A stretch of 64,000 nucleotides of DNA from Synaphobranchus kaupii (GCA_029718625.1 CM056388.1:1870651-1934650), one strand, 5' to 3'. Counted from the first letter of the stretch, positions 1 through 63,700 are shown. The notes: a model not told the origin generated them from the sequence alone. Numbers and translations: made by a program.

Positions 1-180
1 ATCCATCCATCCATTATCTAACCCGCTTATTCCTGGTCAGGGTCGGGGGGGGGGCTGGAGCCTATCCCAGCATGCATTGGGCGAGAGGCAGGAATACCCC
101 CTCTGGATCCATCACGGGGCACACACACACCATTCACTCACACACTCATACCTATGGGCAATTTAGAGTCTACTAAACTA
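1..180 (+). mobile_element. LINE-type interspersed repeat fragment with (ATCC)n end
   Basis: (ATCC)n, then CTAACCCGCTTATTCCTGGT, GGGGCTGGAGCCTATCCCAG and GGGCAATTTAGAGTC are the common vertebrate non-LTR element 3' end often seen in fish. The family name is not certain. The rest of 181-712 is intron with nothing recognised. Confidence 0.6.
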
Positions 181-679
181 CTACTTACTACTATTCCTTC
201 TACAACTAATGCTACAACTAATTCCAACTACTATAAATACAACTGCTTTTAATGGCACGACTGTGACGACTGTCGTTACTCTTACAGTTTGTTAACCTTA
301 TGCATCTCCTGTTGTGTTTTTACAGTTAGCGAGAGTAAACAGGTTATTGTGAGCATCACAATGACAGTCTAAGAAAGGATATTATGGATATTTACCCACA
401 TTCAGGTTAATGCATTTCATTTTACAAAAGGCAAAACTTTGATTGAACCTTTATATGAATAAAGATTGGTAAAATTTTAACAGTTTAGACACCGGTCAAA
501 TTTGTATAGACTACAAATTTAGCATCTATTTTAACCAATATTCAGAACAAAGTTCTTCATGTCACGCGATGATTTTAAAATTTGGATGGTAGGATGTTTC
601 GTTGAAAATTCTTTGCATTTTTGAACTGTTCGCTAGGTGTTAATGTACATCAGACATGTACAGTATCTAGCCTAGGTCA

Positions 680-50352
<49,673 letters not shown>

Positions 50353-50700
50353 GATGCGGCTCTATTAATGACAGCTGCACGGTTATTTGCCGATTCCCCC
50401 TGGCATGTCAACAGCACGCGCTCGCGCTTTCGTTTCGCGTCTGTTTTGTCTCTTCTTTAACCCTCCTTGCGTATAAGGACGACAACAACAAATTAAAGTT
50501 GTATAAAAATATAATGTCTCGAGCTCGGAATTGGCTCCTACCACAAGCGCTCCTGTCTTCGTATTTCGCTGCAGCCCTGAGAAATGGCCATAGAGGAAGA
50601 GCGGAGTTTTTTTTAAAGTTTTCTGGGTGGAGCGCCAACTGCAAACGGATAATTAAAAGTTAACGTTTTACGCTGATGACCCGCCTGCTCAGTCCAACTC
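50353..50700 (-). promoter_or_regulatory. 5' UTR and probable proximal promoter
   Basis: The region upstream of the start codon on the minus strand is locally CpG-rich (about 50412-50442, GCGCGAGCGCG type). A TATA-like TATATTTTTATA lies at about 50503-50515, some 150 bp upstream of the ATG. In-frame stops occur just before the ATG. No transcription start can be fixed from sequence alone, so the promoter call is positional inference. Confidence 0.35.
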
Positions 50701-51497
50701 TCCCTTCCCTTATTTCCCCTTATAAGAACTCTGAAATCTAACCCGTGCATATTCTGTATGTCCTGTATACCTCAACCTCTTCCCCAGCGGACTGTACAAT
50801 TCAGAAAATACTTTTCAAGTCATCCCACATTCTCATAATAACTTCATGAGAGATGACATATTTAAGGACAGACCAGAAAAATGGTTTGTGCCTGTGAACC
50901 TACTGAACAACGTTATTCAAACTGTGCGTATATGTATTCCAACGCGCCTCTGCGCCATTTAAGATACGCCAATTTATTGCGGAAATATAGGCTACTCGTC
51001 CAGGCTTTATGGTGGCCTGTTTTAATTTATCTTCTCCTGTAACAGATTTAAAAATCCAGGACAGAGTGCCCGCAACCACAGTACGCCAGAGGAGATAATA
51101 TTGTTAAATTCCTAAGCGGTTGGGGAATCCTACCCTATGGACTGGTTTCATTTCACAGTATGTCCCTTTTTGATATCTCAAATGGACCCTTCACGAAGGC
51201 ATCTTACATAACCTATGTAATTATATGAATATTTATTATGAAATGTGTTGCAGTTATAATACATCACAATAATATGCGTATGGCAGTTTGTAAAAATTCA
51301 TCATAGCCTACAGGCTATACATTTACATTCGATAAGCAAACAATTTGCACCCAAAAGTATCTCAGCAATAAATATTTTGCTATATATTATGATATAAAGA
51401 CACGCATGTAGCCTATTGCACATCAACTCCACCTTGACTGATATCCTCACCTAGGAATATCAGTTCCCTGTTCCCTGTGTTTTCCTGTTTGTTTATT

Positions 51498-51668
51498 ATA
51501 GTTTATAATAGTATTTGGAATGGTTTATAATAGCATAGTTTATAATAGTCTTTGGAATGGTTTATAATAGTATAGTTTATAATAGTATTTGGAATGGTTT
51601 ATAATAGCATAGTTTATAATAGTATTTGGAATGGTTTATAATAGTATAGTTTATAATAGTATTTGGAA
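51498..51668. repeat. 37-bp minisatellite, about 4.5 copies
   Basis: TTTATAATAGTATTTGGAAT then GGTTTATAATAGYATAG. 50701-51497 has nothing recognised. Confidence 0.88.
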
Positions 51669-51727
51669 TGAAAGTGTGGTGTTGCTGATTTGCCCACAGC
51701 TTACTGTGAACTACAGTCAACGTTCAT

Positions 51728-51872
51728 TGCTAGGGATAGCTGCTACATTATGCAAAGGATGTGCTTTGCCTTGTCTGTTCTGTAATGATGATGATGTCTC
51801 TGTACGCACTTACTGTACGTCGCTTTGGATAAAAGCGTCTGCTAAATAAATGTAATGTAATGTAATGTAATC
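51728..51872 (+). mobile_element. SINE/LINE 3' tail
   Basis: TGCTAGGGATAGCTGCTACA through CGTCGCTTTGGATAAAAGCG and (ATGTA)n, close to 25590-25725. Confidence 0.78.
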
Positions 51873-53168
51873 AACTCGTACCGTGAGTGGCGCACGTCAA
51901 GACATAGACCGGTAGAGCGCCCTGAAATGTACAAATCTCACGAGCTGCGACTTGTGTGAGCAACAAGTGACTTTTGGAGGGCAACCCGGCGACGTCATGG
52001 TTTAAGGAGATAACGACCCCGCGGTCATTCAGTGCTCGAGTGGGAGGACGTGTTCCCACCACTGGAACGTGACAGAGAGACCACAGAACTTTTGACGAAC
52101 TCGAACGGCTGAGGGGGTCCGTGTTGTTTCTGACGTTTCGCGGATATCTTGAGAAAGTCAAAGTTAAATGTAGCCTGTATAATTTTAACATTGAATTTAC
52201 TGAGTATACTCTGCTTTTTTATATAGCCCTAGACATAACCGAATTCTGATGTCGCTTCATCAAACACGAACGGAAAAAAACATTTTTTGAAAAAGAATGC
52301 ATAATTCGCCCACTCGGTCATTGTCGGGAGGCCTCCTGCTCTTTGCATTAATGAAGAAAATACATTTAAATAACACAATAAGATATGGAGTCACGGTGCA
52401 CCCTGTGGCCCGGATTAGGCGTCTTGACCCGTGCCAGTGCCCGCCATGGCGGGGAGTCTCACGGGAGGAGAAATTGTGTTTAAATAATTCAATAGTTTTA
52501 AAATAGGCTACCCATGATATTCTTACGATTAGTTTTCAATATACACATTGAATTAAACTTTTTGAATATAGTGAATTGAAATGGAATTGATCCGAACTCT
52601 GCCCAGCAGATTTTGCAGGCACGATGAGCGTCGTTCACGCAGGATAAAAATCCCCCAGAGTCGCGTTGTCAGGATCACATAAAACGCGAATGTCCAAAGT
52701 CCGCTAAATCTGATTTATTGTGTTCATTTTTGTTTCTGTGACACAGAGACAGTTTTGGCGGGGGAGGGAAAAAAAGCAACAAAGCATAACTCTCATCCTC
52801 TCCGTTTATGCAGAACTTTTTTTTAGAGCATGCGCTGTATTTATAGACACCCCACCCCGCAGAATCTACTGAAAAATCGTACACCAATCGCGTCGCATCT
52901 CACAAGTTTTTTTTCTGCTGCCAGTATGCAGAAGCAGAAAATTTTGGACTGTCCGAGTCGACCTTTTCCCATAGCAGAGCCACGGTTTGGCCATTCTTGC
53001 TCTCCTATCTTAACATTGCTGCAGCTTGGCTATGGCAGATGTTCCGCTTTCTTTCTGTCCTGCATTATTTCTCTGCTTGTACCAGGATGTTGTTGTTTTC
53101 CCCTCCGTGTATTACTTCCCCCTTGTGTGTATTGACCCGTTCACTGTGGGGTCACATGATATATAGAG
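51873..53168. other. intergenic, nothing recognised
   Basis: CpG-containing patches at 51.9-52.15 kb and 52.38-52.46 kb. No exon could be supported on either strand. Confidence 0.4.
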
Positions 53169-53745
53169 AGGGGTGACAAATTAAAGGAAAAACCAACATA
53201 AAGTGTCTTGGTAAGGTGTTGGACCATGCACCACGAGCTGCCAGAACAGCTTCAGTGTGCCTTGGCATAGATACTACCTCTAGTCCAGCATAGATTCTAG
53301 TCTCTGGAACTCTACTGGAGGGATGGAACACCATTTTTCAAAAAAAGATATTCCCTTGTTTGGTGTTTTTATGGTGGTGGTGGAGAGTGCTGTCTAATAC
53401 GTCGCTCAAAAAGGTGTACAATTGGGTTGAGATCTGGTGACTGTGAAGGCCATAGCATATGATTCACATCATTTTCATACTCATCAAACCATTTAAACCA
53501 TTTAAAGCATTCAGTGACCCCTCATGCCCTGTAGATGGGGGGCATTGTCATCCTGGAAGAGACCACTCCCATCAGGATAGAAATGTTTCATTGTAGGATA
53601 AAGGTGATCACTCAGAATAACTTCATATTGGTTTGCAGTGACTCTTCCCTCTAAGGGGACAAGTGGACCCAAACCACGCCAGGAAAATGCCCCCCACAGC
53701 GTAACAGAGCCATCGGACTAAATTTTTTCTTTAATTTGTCACCCA
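53169..53745 (-). mobile_element. internally deleted Tc1-like transposon
   Basis: Inverted ends GGGGTGACAAATTAAAGGAA and TTTCTTTAATTTGTCACCC. The minus strand encodes a broken Tc1 transposase (stretches resembling LWGAFSWRGLGPL and FYPDGSGLFQDDNAP), with stops and a missing C-terminus. Confidence 0.75.
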
Positions 53746-53812
53746 TCTGTATGTCTAAAAGATTTACACAAAATTTACACAAAAATTATTAACTGATTAT
53801 ATAATCTAGGTT

Positions 53813-53890
53813 TCGCAATGGCCAGTCCTGGACCCTATTGAAAACCTGTGGGGCGAGCTGACAAGGAGAGTCCAAGCCCAGTAACAAGGA
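53813..53890 (+). pseudogene. Tc1 transposase C-terminal scrap
   Basis: GGCCAGTCCTGGACCCTATT and GAAAACCTGTGGGGCGAGCT encode the PIENLWGEL motif of Tc1 transposases, in opposite orientation to the neighbouring element. 53891-55207 otherwise has nothing recognised. Confidence 0.7.
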
Positions 53891-55209
53891 CTTGGAAAAA
53901 ATCTGTGCATTTTGTATTTAAGATTTGCAAAAGCAATACATACCCACAACAGGGTAACAGGTTTAGTGATAATTTAACCTTTCAGAGAGCTTAAATGAGT
54001 CCAATAGGAATCACACACGTACTCTGTGAGTGTTGATATAACACTGAACACTGTGCACAGGTAGGTATGGGACATGGCCGTGTGAAAGCTTTTATAAAAC
54101 TAGGTGGAGCTCCAGGAAAAACCTACTCATATCTTCTGTTCTGTTCTGCCGAGCCTTTGTGTTTCACCACCCTGATATGACAATAAGCAGACCGACAATA
54201 TTCTCAGTGACTGTAACACCGCAGGTTATGCGGAAAAAATAGCATTGTAGTGTATACAAGAGCTTTCATCAGCAGGAAGTTGATATCTAAATGTACTGTA
54301 CTTCTTATACAGTGTATATAATACTTACTGTTAAGTAAAAACAAACAAAAAAATAATTAAACTATTTACACTATCTTCTCTCACGATGTGCAATTAACAT
54401 GGAACATGAAGACATACCACATGTGGCTTTAAAAGTCTGTGTGTTGCTTCTGTTTTCGGAGACTAGTCAATCATTTTTTTTTTTCCAGACCAGTTGTGGC
54501 CTGACCACAGGGGAAGACCACACCCCAACCGTCTGATTGGACAAAAGAAGGCCCAGTGCTGCTGGAGCTAAGTGATGTCATAATGGGGAATTCTGAGCTG
54601 ATGCTGCTCTCAGGTGAAGAGCCAGGAATTCTATTCACACGGACCCACTGGAATTATACCGGTGTTATCGCCCGTGCATTTACAGTAATGATACTACTAA
54701 CAGCTATGAGCCAAGTTACTTTATATGGCTGGCAGCAGAGTTTTTTTTAATCAAAATAAGAGAACATGCAAAATGCCTTACGTCATATTCGAAGAACCGG
54801 TCTAACTCTGGGCTCAAAATGCAAATTACCCGCAGTTGATTATACTGTTTAAACAGTTCCTCAGATTTGGAGAGCATTGTTGTAATGTCTATATATGACT
54901 CCCCCAGTTATATGAAAATATAAACCTAATTTGCATGTGTTCCTGTAGGCCTGCTCATGGCTCAAAAGCACTGTTAAGATGTGTAGTCGCTTCTCTCTGA
55001 AGCGAGTCCACATTTCCCGTTAATGTACGTGTTGTCTTACGTGACTGATTTTGGGCCTTCTGTTCTGTCACACTCGCCTGGGCTACGCAGAAGTATAGCT
55101 TTGCTAATTTCCTCTTTTTATTCGCACGCCCTTCTATCGTCAATGGCTTTGTAGGACTAAACTGAAACTACAGCTGAACGTTTTGTGTGAAATGCAATTT
55201 AAGAATGTA

Positions 55210-56135
55210 CAAACCCCAATTCCAAAAAAGTTGGGACAGCATGTAAAATGCACATAAAAGCAGAAAGCAGTGATTTGTAAATTCTCTTTTAGGCTACATA
55301 TATTTAATTGAAAACAGTACAAAGAAAAGATATTTAATGTTTTATCTTATCAACTTTATTGATTTTTGTAAATATACGCTAATTCGAATTTGATGCCTGC
55401 AACACGTTCCAAAAAAGTTGGGACGGGGCAAAAAAAAACTGGGAAGTTCAAAAAACACCTGTTTGGAACATTCCACAGGTAAACAGGTGATGCTATCATG
55501 ACTGGGTATAAAATGATATCAAAATACTCTTGATATCTTATTTTCAGGTACTCTTACAAGCGATTCTATAACCTCTCTGCATTTGAATGGATCTCTATGG
55601 GAATTGGGGGGTGCGACTAGATTAAGCTGTAAATTACACAGGAATAGTATGGTTGGCTTAATGGCTGTAAATCATCAAGGGTCTGAGGTACCAAACAAGC
55701 CTCAAACCATCACTCTGCTGCCAGATGTCCAGTAGATATGGATGGATCACTTGAAGGGCTATTTCTCCTGACATATCTTTCTGTAGAGTTCAATAGGAAA
55801 ATGAGTCAGGACAACCCTTAAAATGATCAATCCATATCTAGTGCATATATCAAGAGTCTTTAGATATCCTTTTTGATAGCGTCACCTGTTTACTTGTGGA
55901 ATGTTCCAAACGGGTGTTTTTTTGCCCCTGTTCCAACTTTTTCGGAACGTGTTGCAGGCATGAAATTCGGAATTAGCAAAAATCAATAAAGTTGATAAGG
56001 TAAAATATTAAATATCTTTTCTTTGTACTGTTTTCAATTAAATATACAGTATGTAAAAGAGAATTTACAAATCACCGCTTTCTGCTTATATGTGCATGTT
56101 ACATTCTGTCCCAACCTTTTTGGAATTGGGGTTTG
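55210..56135. mobile_element. non-autonomous Tc1/mariner element with nested MITE
   Basis: 926 bp between TA dinucleotides with termini CAAACCCCAATTCCAAAAAA and TTTTTGGAATTGGGGTTTG, matching the 47.5-kb element. No transposase. The middle (about 55515-55870) is the same foldback element as at 3.7 and 10.4 kb. Confidence 0.82.
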
Positions 56136-58334
56136 TATTTGAAGAAAACATACAGAAAACTTGTTTGTCAATGGTCCCCCATTTCGTCGTTAGGCGTGAG
56201 AGGAATCTTTAGCTGGGAATTATGTAAGTAAACGAAACGCACAGCTATCCCAAGAAGTGCACTTCACCCACCAGAACTTCTTGTTGAGTGCCTGACTTCC
56301 TTTCAAGATGCTGTCTCATTCCAGAACAAATACTTCAGACAATAGAATTTCCTAATTAAAACAGAGAACTCGTACAGTATATAGTGGCAGTTTGCCATGC
56401 ACGCTAACCTAAAATGTAAGGGCGCATGTTCAAACCAGGTTGCCGGGAAACAAAAAGAAAAAAAAAAAAGCTTAGGATGGCACCTTTGGTCCTGACTGAT
56501 TTGCTGATTATTTTAATAATCTGATAATCATGCTTATCAGCTTTTTATCTTTCATTCTCAGCTAAGAAAGTAAAAGCAAAACATTTCCTTTTGAATATTT
56601 TGCTAACTGGAGAAATACTCTTGCAGGCTTGAGGCATCCTGTAAAACCTGAAATTTTGTGATGCAGTTTTCCAGTCATGGAAAATGATAAAATTGCCTAA
56701 ATGTCCTGGAAAACAATGAATTGTCAGGGAAAATATTTTAATGTAACGTTATCGGGCAAAAGCACAGGTGCCCCGGTCCACGATTGCAACCCCAACCACA
56801 CCCCCCACCCCAGTCCACAATTGCAACCCCCTACCCCCACACCCACAATCGCCCTCTCTATATATTCCAGGTGTTCACATAAAATGTACTGGAAAATAAT
56901 GTCTCTAAAACAGTGGTAACCCTGACTTAGTTCCAGAGATAATAAAGAGCTTAACACCCCCCCCTACCCCCAGGTACATTCAAACTCCGTTACCCCGCCC
57001 CTGATATTACCAGGGTTACCGCAAAGCAACATTAATCTGAGATGTAAAACAAAACACTGCGGTAGCTACATTACCTTGTGGGCCCCTGTTAATAAGACCT
57101 TTAGTGTATGCAAAACCTTTCAGCACATGCAAAACCAATAACATGACTAACGACTGGCCTTGGTATTTGTTTTGCAACAATTATTTGTTGTGTTATTCCT
57201 TTTGCGTGTGCTAAAAGGTTTTAAACACGCTAAAGGTATTAATAAATCAGGCCCTGTATGTGCAGTTAGTTTGACTTGTGTTATTGTATTAGTACTGCAT
57301 GTAAAAGGTAGGCCACATAAGTATCTGTTTATTAACTGGGCCCTGCACCTCAGAGTTTCAAAACAGCTTCTCTCGTCAAAGAGATATTTTTTTGGGCATT
57401 TTTTTATATTGATGAATTGCATTACATTACAGTTAATTTCCTGAACTGACTCATCTGAAATACAGTTGCCCACAGTCCTGATTGGCTATATACACAAACT
57501 ATACAGGCAGATATGCTAACTGCCATTCAAATCTGTGACATCCCTGCAAATTCAGAGCTCTGACCAGTGTTCAAACCGGGCTTGCTGAAGACAATTAGTT
57601 ATGAAAAGTAGTTATTAGTGATATTCACGTACAGTATGTATTTCAACTGCCCCAATATGAGAGTGGACCTGAGAGGGGGGAACCACAGCCAGTGGTGTAG
57701 ATAACTACCCCCCCCCCCCCCCCCCCCCCCCAAAGCCAAAAGCACTGTTGTTGGAAGTGTCAGAAAAATATCTTGTTTTGTTGAAAAAGCACCAAACACC
57801 TATAGAATTACCAGCGCTTGTCACCTTGTTACACGCACAAGCACTCAGTGCTGGCTCAGTTCAGCCCATATCTCTGGCCTGCTTGAGTTCACGTTAAAGT
57901 TTAACCGGCAGAAAGCCTCGGTGGATTATGCCATTGTTTCTTGAACAAAATCATTTTCTGTCTCTCTGCTTTTTCCTTCTCTAATTGGGAAAATGAAAAA
58001 TGTTATTTTTTGGAAACGGATAAAATCTTAAATCTCTCAGTGTGGAAATTCTTTGGGGGATGGTCCAAGCAGTTTTCACTTGTTTCCTTTTATTAAAAGG
58101 TCAAGACTGGGCTAAGCTCGACAACATCCATATTTGTAATAATGAAAAAAACATTTTACATTTCTGAACCTTTTTTTTATTTTTTTATATATACATGTTC
58201 CCCACACAGAGACTGCAGCATCAACACACTCTTTACCAAACACCTGGATTTGGAAAACCTGGATAATTAAAAACAAATCTCCAGAAGAAAACCGCTGCAA
58301 TAAGATTAGACACAGTGGCTGCAAGCGGTTTGGT
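56136..58334. other. intergenic, nothing recognised except homopolymers
   Basis: C-rich patch at 56770-56860 and a run of 24 C at 57708-57731. No gene supported. Confidence 0.45.
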
Positions 58335-58525
58335 GCAGGAGAGCAGACTGTGCAGGAGAGCAGACTGTGTAGGAGAGCAGGCTGTGTAGGAGAGCAGACT
58401 GTGTAGGAGAGCAGGCTGTGTAGGAGAGCAGACTGTGTAGGAGAGCAGACTGTGTAGGAGAGCAGGCTGCGTAGGAGAGCAGACTGTGTAGGAGAGCAGA
58501 CTGTGTAGGAGAGCAGGCTGTGTCA
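58335..58525. repeat. 17-bp minisatellite, about 11 copies
   Basis: GTGTAGGAGAGCAGACT with A/G variation at AGACT or AGGCT alternating in a patterned way. Confidence 0.92.
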
Positions 58526-58611
58526 GTTCTTACCTGTCTCTGGATTTATTGTGCAGGATTGGACCTGTAGATGACGGACATCCCATCTAGGTTTGATGAG
58601 TACTATTGGGC

Positions 58612-58612
58612 T

Positions 58613-58667
<55 letters not shown>

Positions 58668-58712
58668 CTCTCTCTTTCTCTCTCTCACACACACTCTCTC
58701 ATTCTCACACTC
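58612..58712. repeat. (CT)n-(CA)n compound microsatellite
   Basis: Runs of CT, CA and CT again. Confidence 0.95.
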
Positions 58713-58837
58713 GTCTGGAAATGAAATGAACAGTTTGTGAAAATAATCCCAGCTGCAAGCTAATGTGAGTTTTAGCCAGTAATATTTCACAAGTCAAAGA
58801 TTAAGTTGGGTGGACTTTTCTCACACCAATGTACCAA

Positions 58838-59143
58838 CCTGCTCAGGCTTATAGTACTGTAAGGTCATAAGTGACCTGTTCAGGCTTATAGTACTGTAAG
58901 GTCATAAGTGACCTGATCAGGCTTATAGTACTGTAAGGTCATAAGTGACCTGATCAGGCTTATAGTACTGTAAGATCATAAGTGACCTGATCAGGCTTAT
59001 AGTACTGTAAGGTCATAAGTGACCTGTTCAGGCTTATAGTACTGTAAGGTCATAAGTGACCTGATCAGGCTTATAGTACTGTAAGGTCATAAGTGACCTG
59101 ATCAGGCTTATAGTACTGTAAGGTCATAAGTGACCTGATCAGG
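58838..59143. repeat. 37-bp minisatellite, 8 copies
   Basis: TCAGGCTTATAGTACTGTAA then GGTCATAAGTGACCTGA. Each unit carries a short inverted repeat TCA(N)TGA around AAGTGACCTGATCAGG. Confidence 0.93.
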
Positions 59144-59285
59144 CTGGTTCAAAATGGCTGCCGTGCATCAGCCAGCTGGGTGCTACACATTGGTGGTTGT
59201 TGGGGCGAGTTTCCCCCTCACCATTGTAAGTGACTTTGAGTTTCTTGAAGGACACATGTAAATATAATGTATAATAATAATAATG
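59144..59285 (+). mobile_element. SINE/LINE 3' fragment
   Basis: GGTTCAAAATGGCTGCCGTG, GGGTGCTACACATTGGTGGT and TGACTTTGAGTTTCTTGAAG followed by (ATAATA)n look like the 3' end of a common fish retroposon. Assignment to a family is uncertain. Confidence 0.55.
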
Positions 59286-59859
59286 TGATAGATTTGGTAC
59301 TGGTCTCTGCTGAGCCAGACAGGGACAGTCTTGGCGTTTTTCGGGCACAGCTCCAGTTCTGTACGCAAGGGATGAATCATCCGCCCTGTCGCCGCCGACC
59401 TCCTCACCTCTCTGGCAACTCAGAAGCCAAACCCCAGAGGGGCCGGGTCCCTGGAGGGGACCGTCACGAGCCTCTCGGTGTCCCTGTTGTCCTGGCCTGC
59501 TTGAAGTGATCCGTTTGTAGAACCTGTGATGTTTATGGGCCGCTATCGTACTGATCCTCTCAGCTGATCCATGTTGGGGTGGTTGGGAGGTCAGGCACAG
59601 TGGTTATCACACCCCCCCCCCCCCCCCAGGCACAGGTCTCTGGGGAGTGGGTGGGCCGACAGAGAGGATAATTACTCACAGTCCATTAGACTTGGTTGAC
59701 TGAGGGACCGTTAAGATAAGCAGCCTGGGTTTTCTGCACGAATCTCACACACACGCAATCTCACACACACACAATCTCAGCCTCTTCCTCTTGCTCTTGG
59801 GACTTCCTGGGAAAAGATACGCTAATGCTTTTCCTCACTTCAAACTATTTAGTCTTTTT

Positions 59860-60129
59860 CAGGGGTGTCCAGTCTTATCCGGAAAGGGCCGGTGTGGGTG
59901 CAGGTTTTTGTTTTAGCCCAGCACTACGACACCTGATTCAACTAATTAACTAATCATGGTTCCACTAATGAACTAATCATGATTCCACTAATTAACTAAT
60001 CATGATTCCACTAATTAACTAATCATGGTTAATTCAATCAAGACATTTATAAGTAGAATCAGGTGTCGTAGTGTTGGACGACAACAAAAACCTGCACAGA
60101 CCCTTTTCGGATAAGATTGGACATCCTTG
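59860..60129. mobile_element. hAT-type foldback MITE with 8-bp TSD
   Basis: CAGGGGTGTCCAGTCTTATC and its inverse GATAAGATTGGACATCCTTG, with arms extending through GTGCAGGTTTTTGTT. Flanks GTCTTTTT and GTCTTGTT differ by one base. Inside, AACTAATTAACTAATCATG is repeated. Confidence 0.85.
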
Positions 60130-60383
60130 GTCTTGTTGTTTGGCTAGTAATTGCTTGTTTTTCTATTCCTCTACCAATAGGGGGTGGTAGAGGCATTGTC
60201 AAACACCAAACACCCACACATAGGGCCAATTCCTTTTTTGAATGCGACATCATATTTCAAGTCATGTAAATGGCCAGATCTGATAGGGAGAACACAGAAA
60301 CAGATGCTCTTTCGTTTCTCAAAAAAAAAACTTTTGGCACATATAACCTGCATATCTACATAGTTGTATGAATCAATGAATAA

Positions 60384-60585
60384 ATGCACACATATGAATG
60401 AACACACAGATATGAATGCACACATATGAACGCACACATATGAATGAACGCACACATACGAATGAACGCACACATACGAATGAACGCACACATATGAATG
60501 AACACACACATATGAATGAACACACACATATGAATGAACGCACACATGAATGAACGCACACATATGAACGCACACACGCACAAAC
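60384..60585. repeat. 18-bp minisatellite (CACACATATGAATGAACG)n
   Basis: About 11 variant copies. Confidence 0.92.
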
Positions 60586-60646
60586 TACTTGTGAGTTGGA
60601 TGCATGCTGCTATTGACCCTGTTATTCTTTCACAGATGGATGTTAA

Positions 60647-60740
60647 AAACTGTGCATACTAATGAATACTGTGCATACTAATGAATACTGTGAATACTAA
60701 TGAATACTGTGCATACTAATGAATACTGTGCATACTAATG
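60647..60740. repeat. 19-bp minisatellite, 5 copies
   Basis: ACTGTGCATACTAATGAAT. Confidence 0.9.
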
Positions 60741-63700
60741 CAATTTAAACTGCAGCTCCTTGATCTGCTCTTACTGTTCTGTAACTTGACTTCTTCTGTT
60801 AGGAAGGATTTTCTTGTGAACACTAGTATGCATGTGTGTAAATGTAGTATACCCACTGCTAGTATTTAACTCCGTGCTTTACTGTTAATGTACATGCTGT
60901 GTTACTAGTCTGTACACATAACCACAACCATAATAATAATAATAATAATAATAACAGAAACAACAAAATAAAAAACAATGACAACAGCGATATTTAACTA
61001 GAGTAGGCCTAACAACAACGACAAGTAATAATAATAATAATAGGCATTGTTGTGTAAAACCTGGGTGTTTGTGGTTTCTGTTTAAATGTAAAAAAAAAAA
61101 AAAAAAGATATAATAGGGGGAAAAGTTATATTCATCATGACTATTTTCCATGCAATTGTAAATTCCATATACATAATTATTGACATGCGATATCCATAGT
61201 TCTTACTCCATATCCACATGAATCTACGTTTTCTTTGTGACAGACATACGGCATGGAAATCAGGTAGCCACCATGTGGCGCTGTTTATCCTGAAAAAAAT
61301 ATCAAAGGGGTAGATCGCCTCTTTTTGTGTGCAAAGTGCAAATATTTTGATATTTAAATTTGTTCCTGATTACCTCCTGGCTTTACAATGGCTGGTATAT
61401 AGATATATGGAGTTTGTGTTCAAAAGACAAAAAATACACTTAATGCTACTCCAACGCAGCTTGTTCAGAAAAATGGAACGGAGGACTGTGTGTTTTATCC
61501 AAAAAAATGTTTTTGGAACACAGAACGGGACACCTTCCTAGACTTAAACTAAAAAATAAAATTACATACTGCCAGTGTGAGAGTTAAAACAGTAGCCTCA
61601 TTTTCACATACCGCTTAAAAATGCCGCAGCCGTGAAGAGGCAGAAATATCTGGTCTAAAATCAGCACATCCTGTTTATCCTCCAGGCTCACGGCAATAAA
61701 AAAAATTATGCACGGAGAGGGTATGTTCGGACTTGTCTGTCAGTAATCTAATTACCATAGCTCAAAAGCCATCTGATCCACCCGTGAAGGTATGTCGGTT
61801 TTTGTCCACAGAAAATAATGGGCATAGTCAGGTATTCCCATAATGCTACCAGTACCACGTCACACTGCAATAAGGAATTAAATAAAAAATAAATCAACCA
61901 TGAGGATCTTTACAATATATTTGAAATGCATAAACACTTACATTTGGAACTATATAGTAGCCTACTGAAAATGTTAATTTTATTTAGAACAGCATTCAGC
62001 TTTTAGAATCAACTTTTCAAGGAGAGTATCTACAAAGATTACACAGCTCAAAAAATTATTGGATAAGCCTTTTCTAATTTGTTGCAATGAACATGTCCAC
62101 ATCACAATAGGAATAGGCTACTTTTAGACCTAGAGCCTACTGCTACTGGGAGGTCGATCCTTGAAGTTACAGGGTTTCCCCCCCCCCGAAGTGTGGATTA
62201 AAAACGAATATTTTACATAGCTTTCATGCTGTGATGTGTGTCGTGAGGTACTAATGTTAATGGAATCACATAGGCACTATTTAACAGAAATACCACTTGA
62301 ATGTTGAGGCAAGCCGTTCTAGACGGTTAATGGGAGGATGGGTTTGGCGATTTCATAGCGATGAAATGCTTTTGTTTCAATTAACTCAAGTCGTTTGAGA
62401 GACGGCAGAATGTGTAGGCTGTCTAACGTGCATCTATTTTAATGATTACTGGGTCCAGTTTTTTGGCCCAAAACTCTTATTACATTTCTGCTTGGTTTAT
62501 ATTGTATGATATTTGGCTAGGCGACTATCGCTTACATGTATGTTGTTGCTGCGTGGTGTAAATACCTTCTTGATGAGAGAAGCCAGTTGGATCCAATCCT
62601 AAACCAACAAAATTGAGATGTTTTTTTATTTTTTTTGGAGGACGATAGTGGGTGTGGTACAACGAGAGGGGTGTAGGAACACGTTAACCCTGCGTTTTAG
62701 AGTTCATTTCATAATGACTGTGGTTTATTTACGATGATGACCAAAAGCTTCAATTTTAGGCAAGCCGTTCTATGTGGGCGATTGATTCGAATTCTATGTA
62801 GCAATTGGGGATTTTCCGATTTTCCATGACGTATTGCATTGACGTCTTATTAATTATACAATATTAATGTCTATCGAAGGATGCTTTGCCATCTTAAGAT
62901 CGCATTATGTCAGACATAAATCTATGTATGCCATGAAGAACAATGTCCAGGATTTACATCATCGGGCTTTTAAACAGTCACTTCAACAAATTCTTTCATT
63001 GTTTGCATATAGAGCTTGCATTTAGAAAGAGATTACGTTTTTAGCTGATTTAAGGTTGACGTTAAATCAGTGGGGTTCTAACTGCTGAAAGTGTGGACAC
63101 CTGGTAACTGACACTTACTGAGCCAAACTGCGTTGTTGTAAGATAGCCTACGTTTAAGGAAGAAATTCTCAAAGAAAGTATGCTAAACTCCTGTCTGCAA
63201 TTAACAAGTAACCGTAATTGATCAAAATGGTGCCTTCAACTAAAACCAGCACATGGCCAAGAACTGAAGAGATATTTAGAATCTAGTCTCACCAGTGCAT
63301 GTGCACTGTGCGTGTGTTCAAGCCACCGATATAGTTCGGCGGTTCAAGCAGGTTCCGTGACATCTGACGCAGCCTAGGTTGTGCAGGGAAAGGGAGGGGT
63401 GAAATAAAGACTCCTACGCACGAGCACGAAGTGGATGGTCTTTACTCAATACAGGGTTCGGCTCCTTTGGGCGTCAGACCAAGCTTTCAATGAGGATTTG
63501 CTGATTTTGCATGCTTTGGCTATGATATTCTGGATAGTTGTATAGATAGTGGGGTCAAAATAGGCCTAAAAGGGGTTGGAACCCTTTATGTGAGTGTATT
63601 TCAGACAATAAAGGAAATAAAAATCAGATTTTGGAGGGATTATTTCACAGAACTCATAGAACACATATTTATCTAAATATTCATTCTGCCATCTACCACC

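Noticed and set aside
50408..50644. 78-codon minus-strand frame upstream of exon 1 as the true N-terminus
   Set aside because: It lacks a signal peptide, and the ptprj frame has an in-frame TAG just before the chosen ATG.
52830..53135. 101-codon plus-strand frame with a hydrophobic C-terminus
   Set aside because: No family resemblance and no supporting splice or promoter context.
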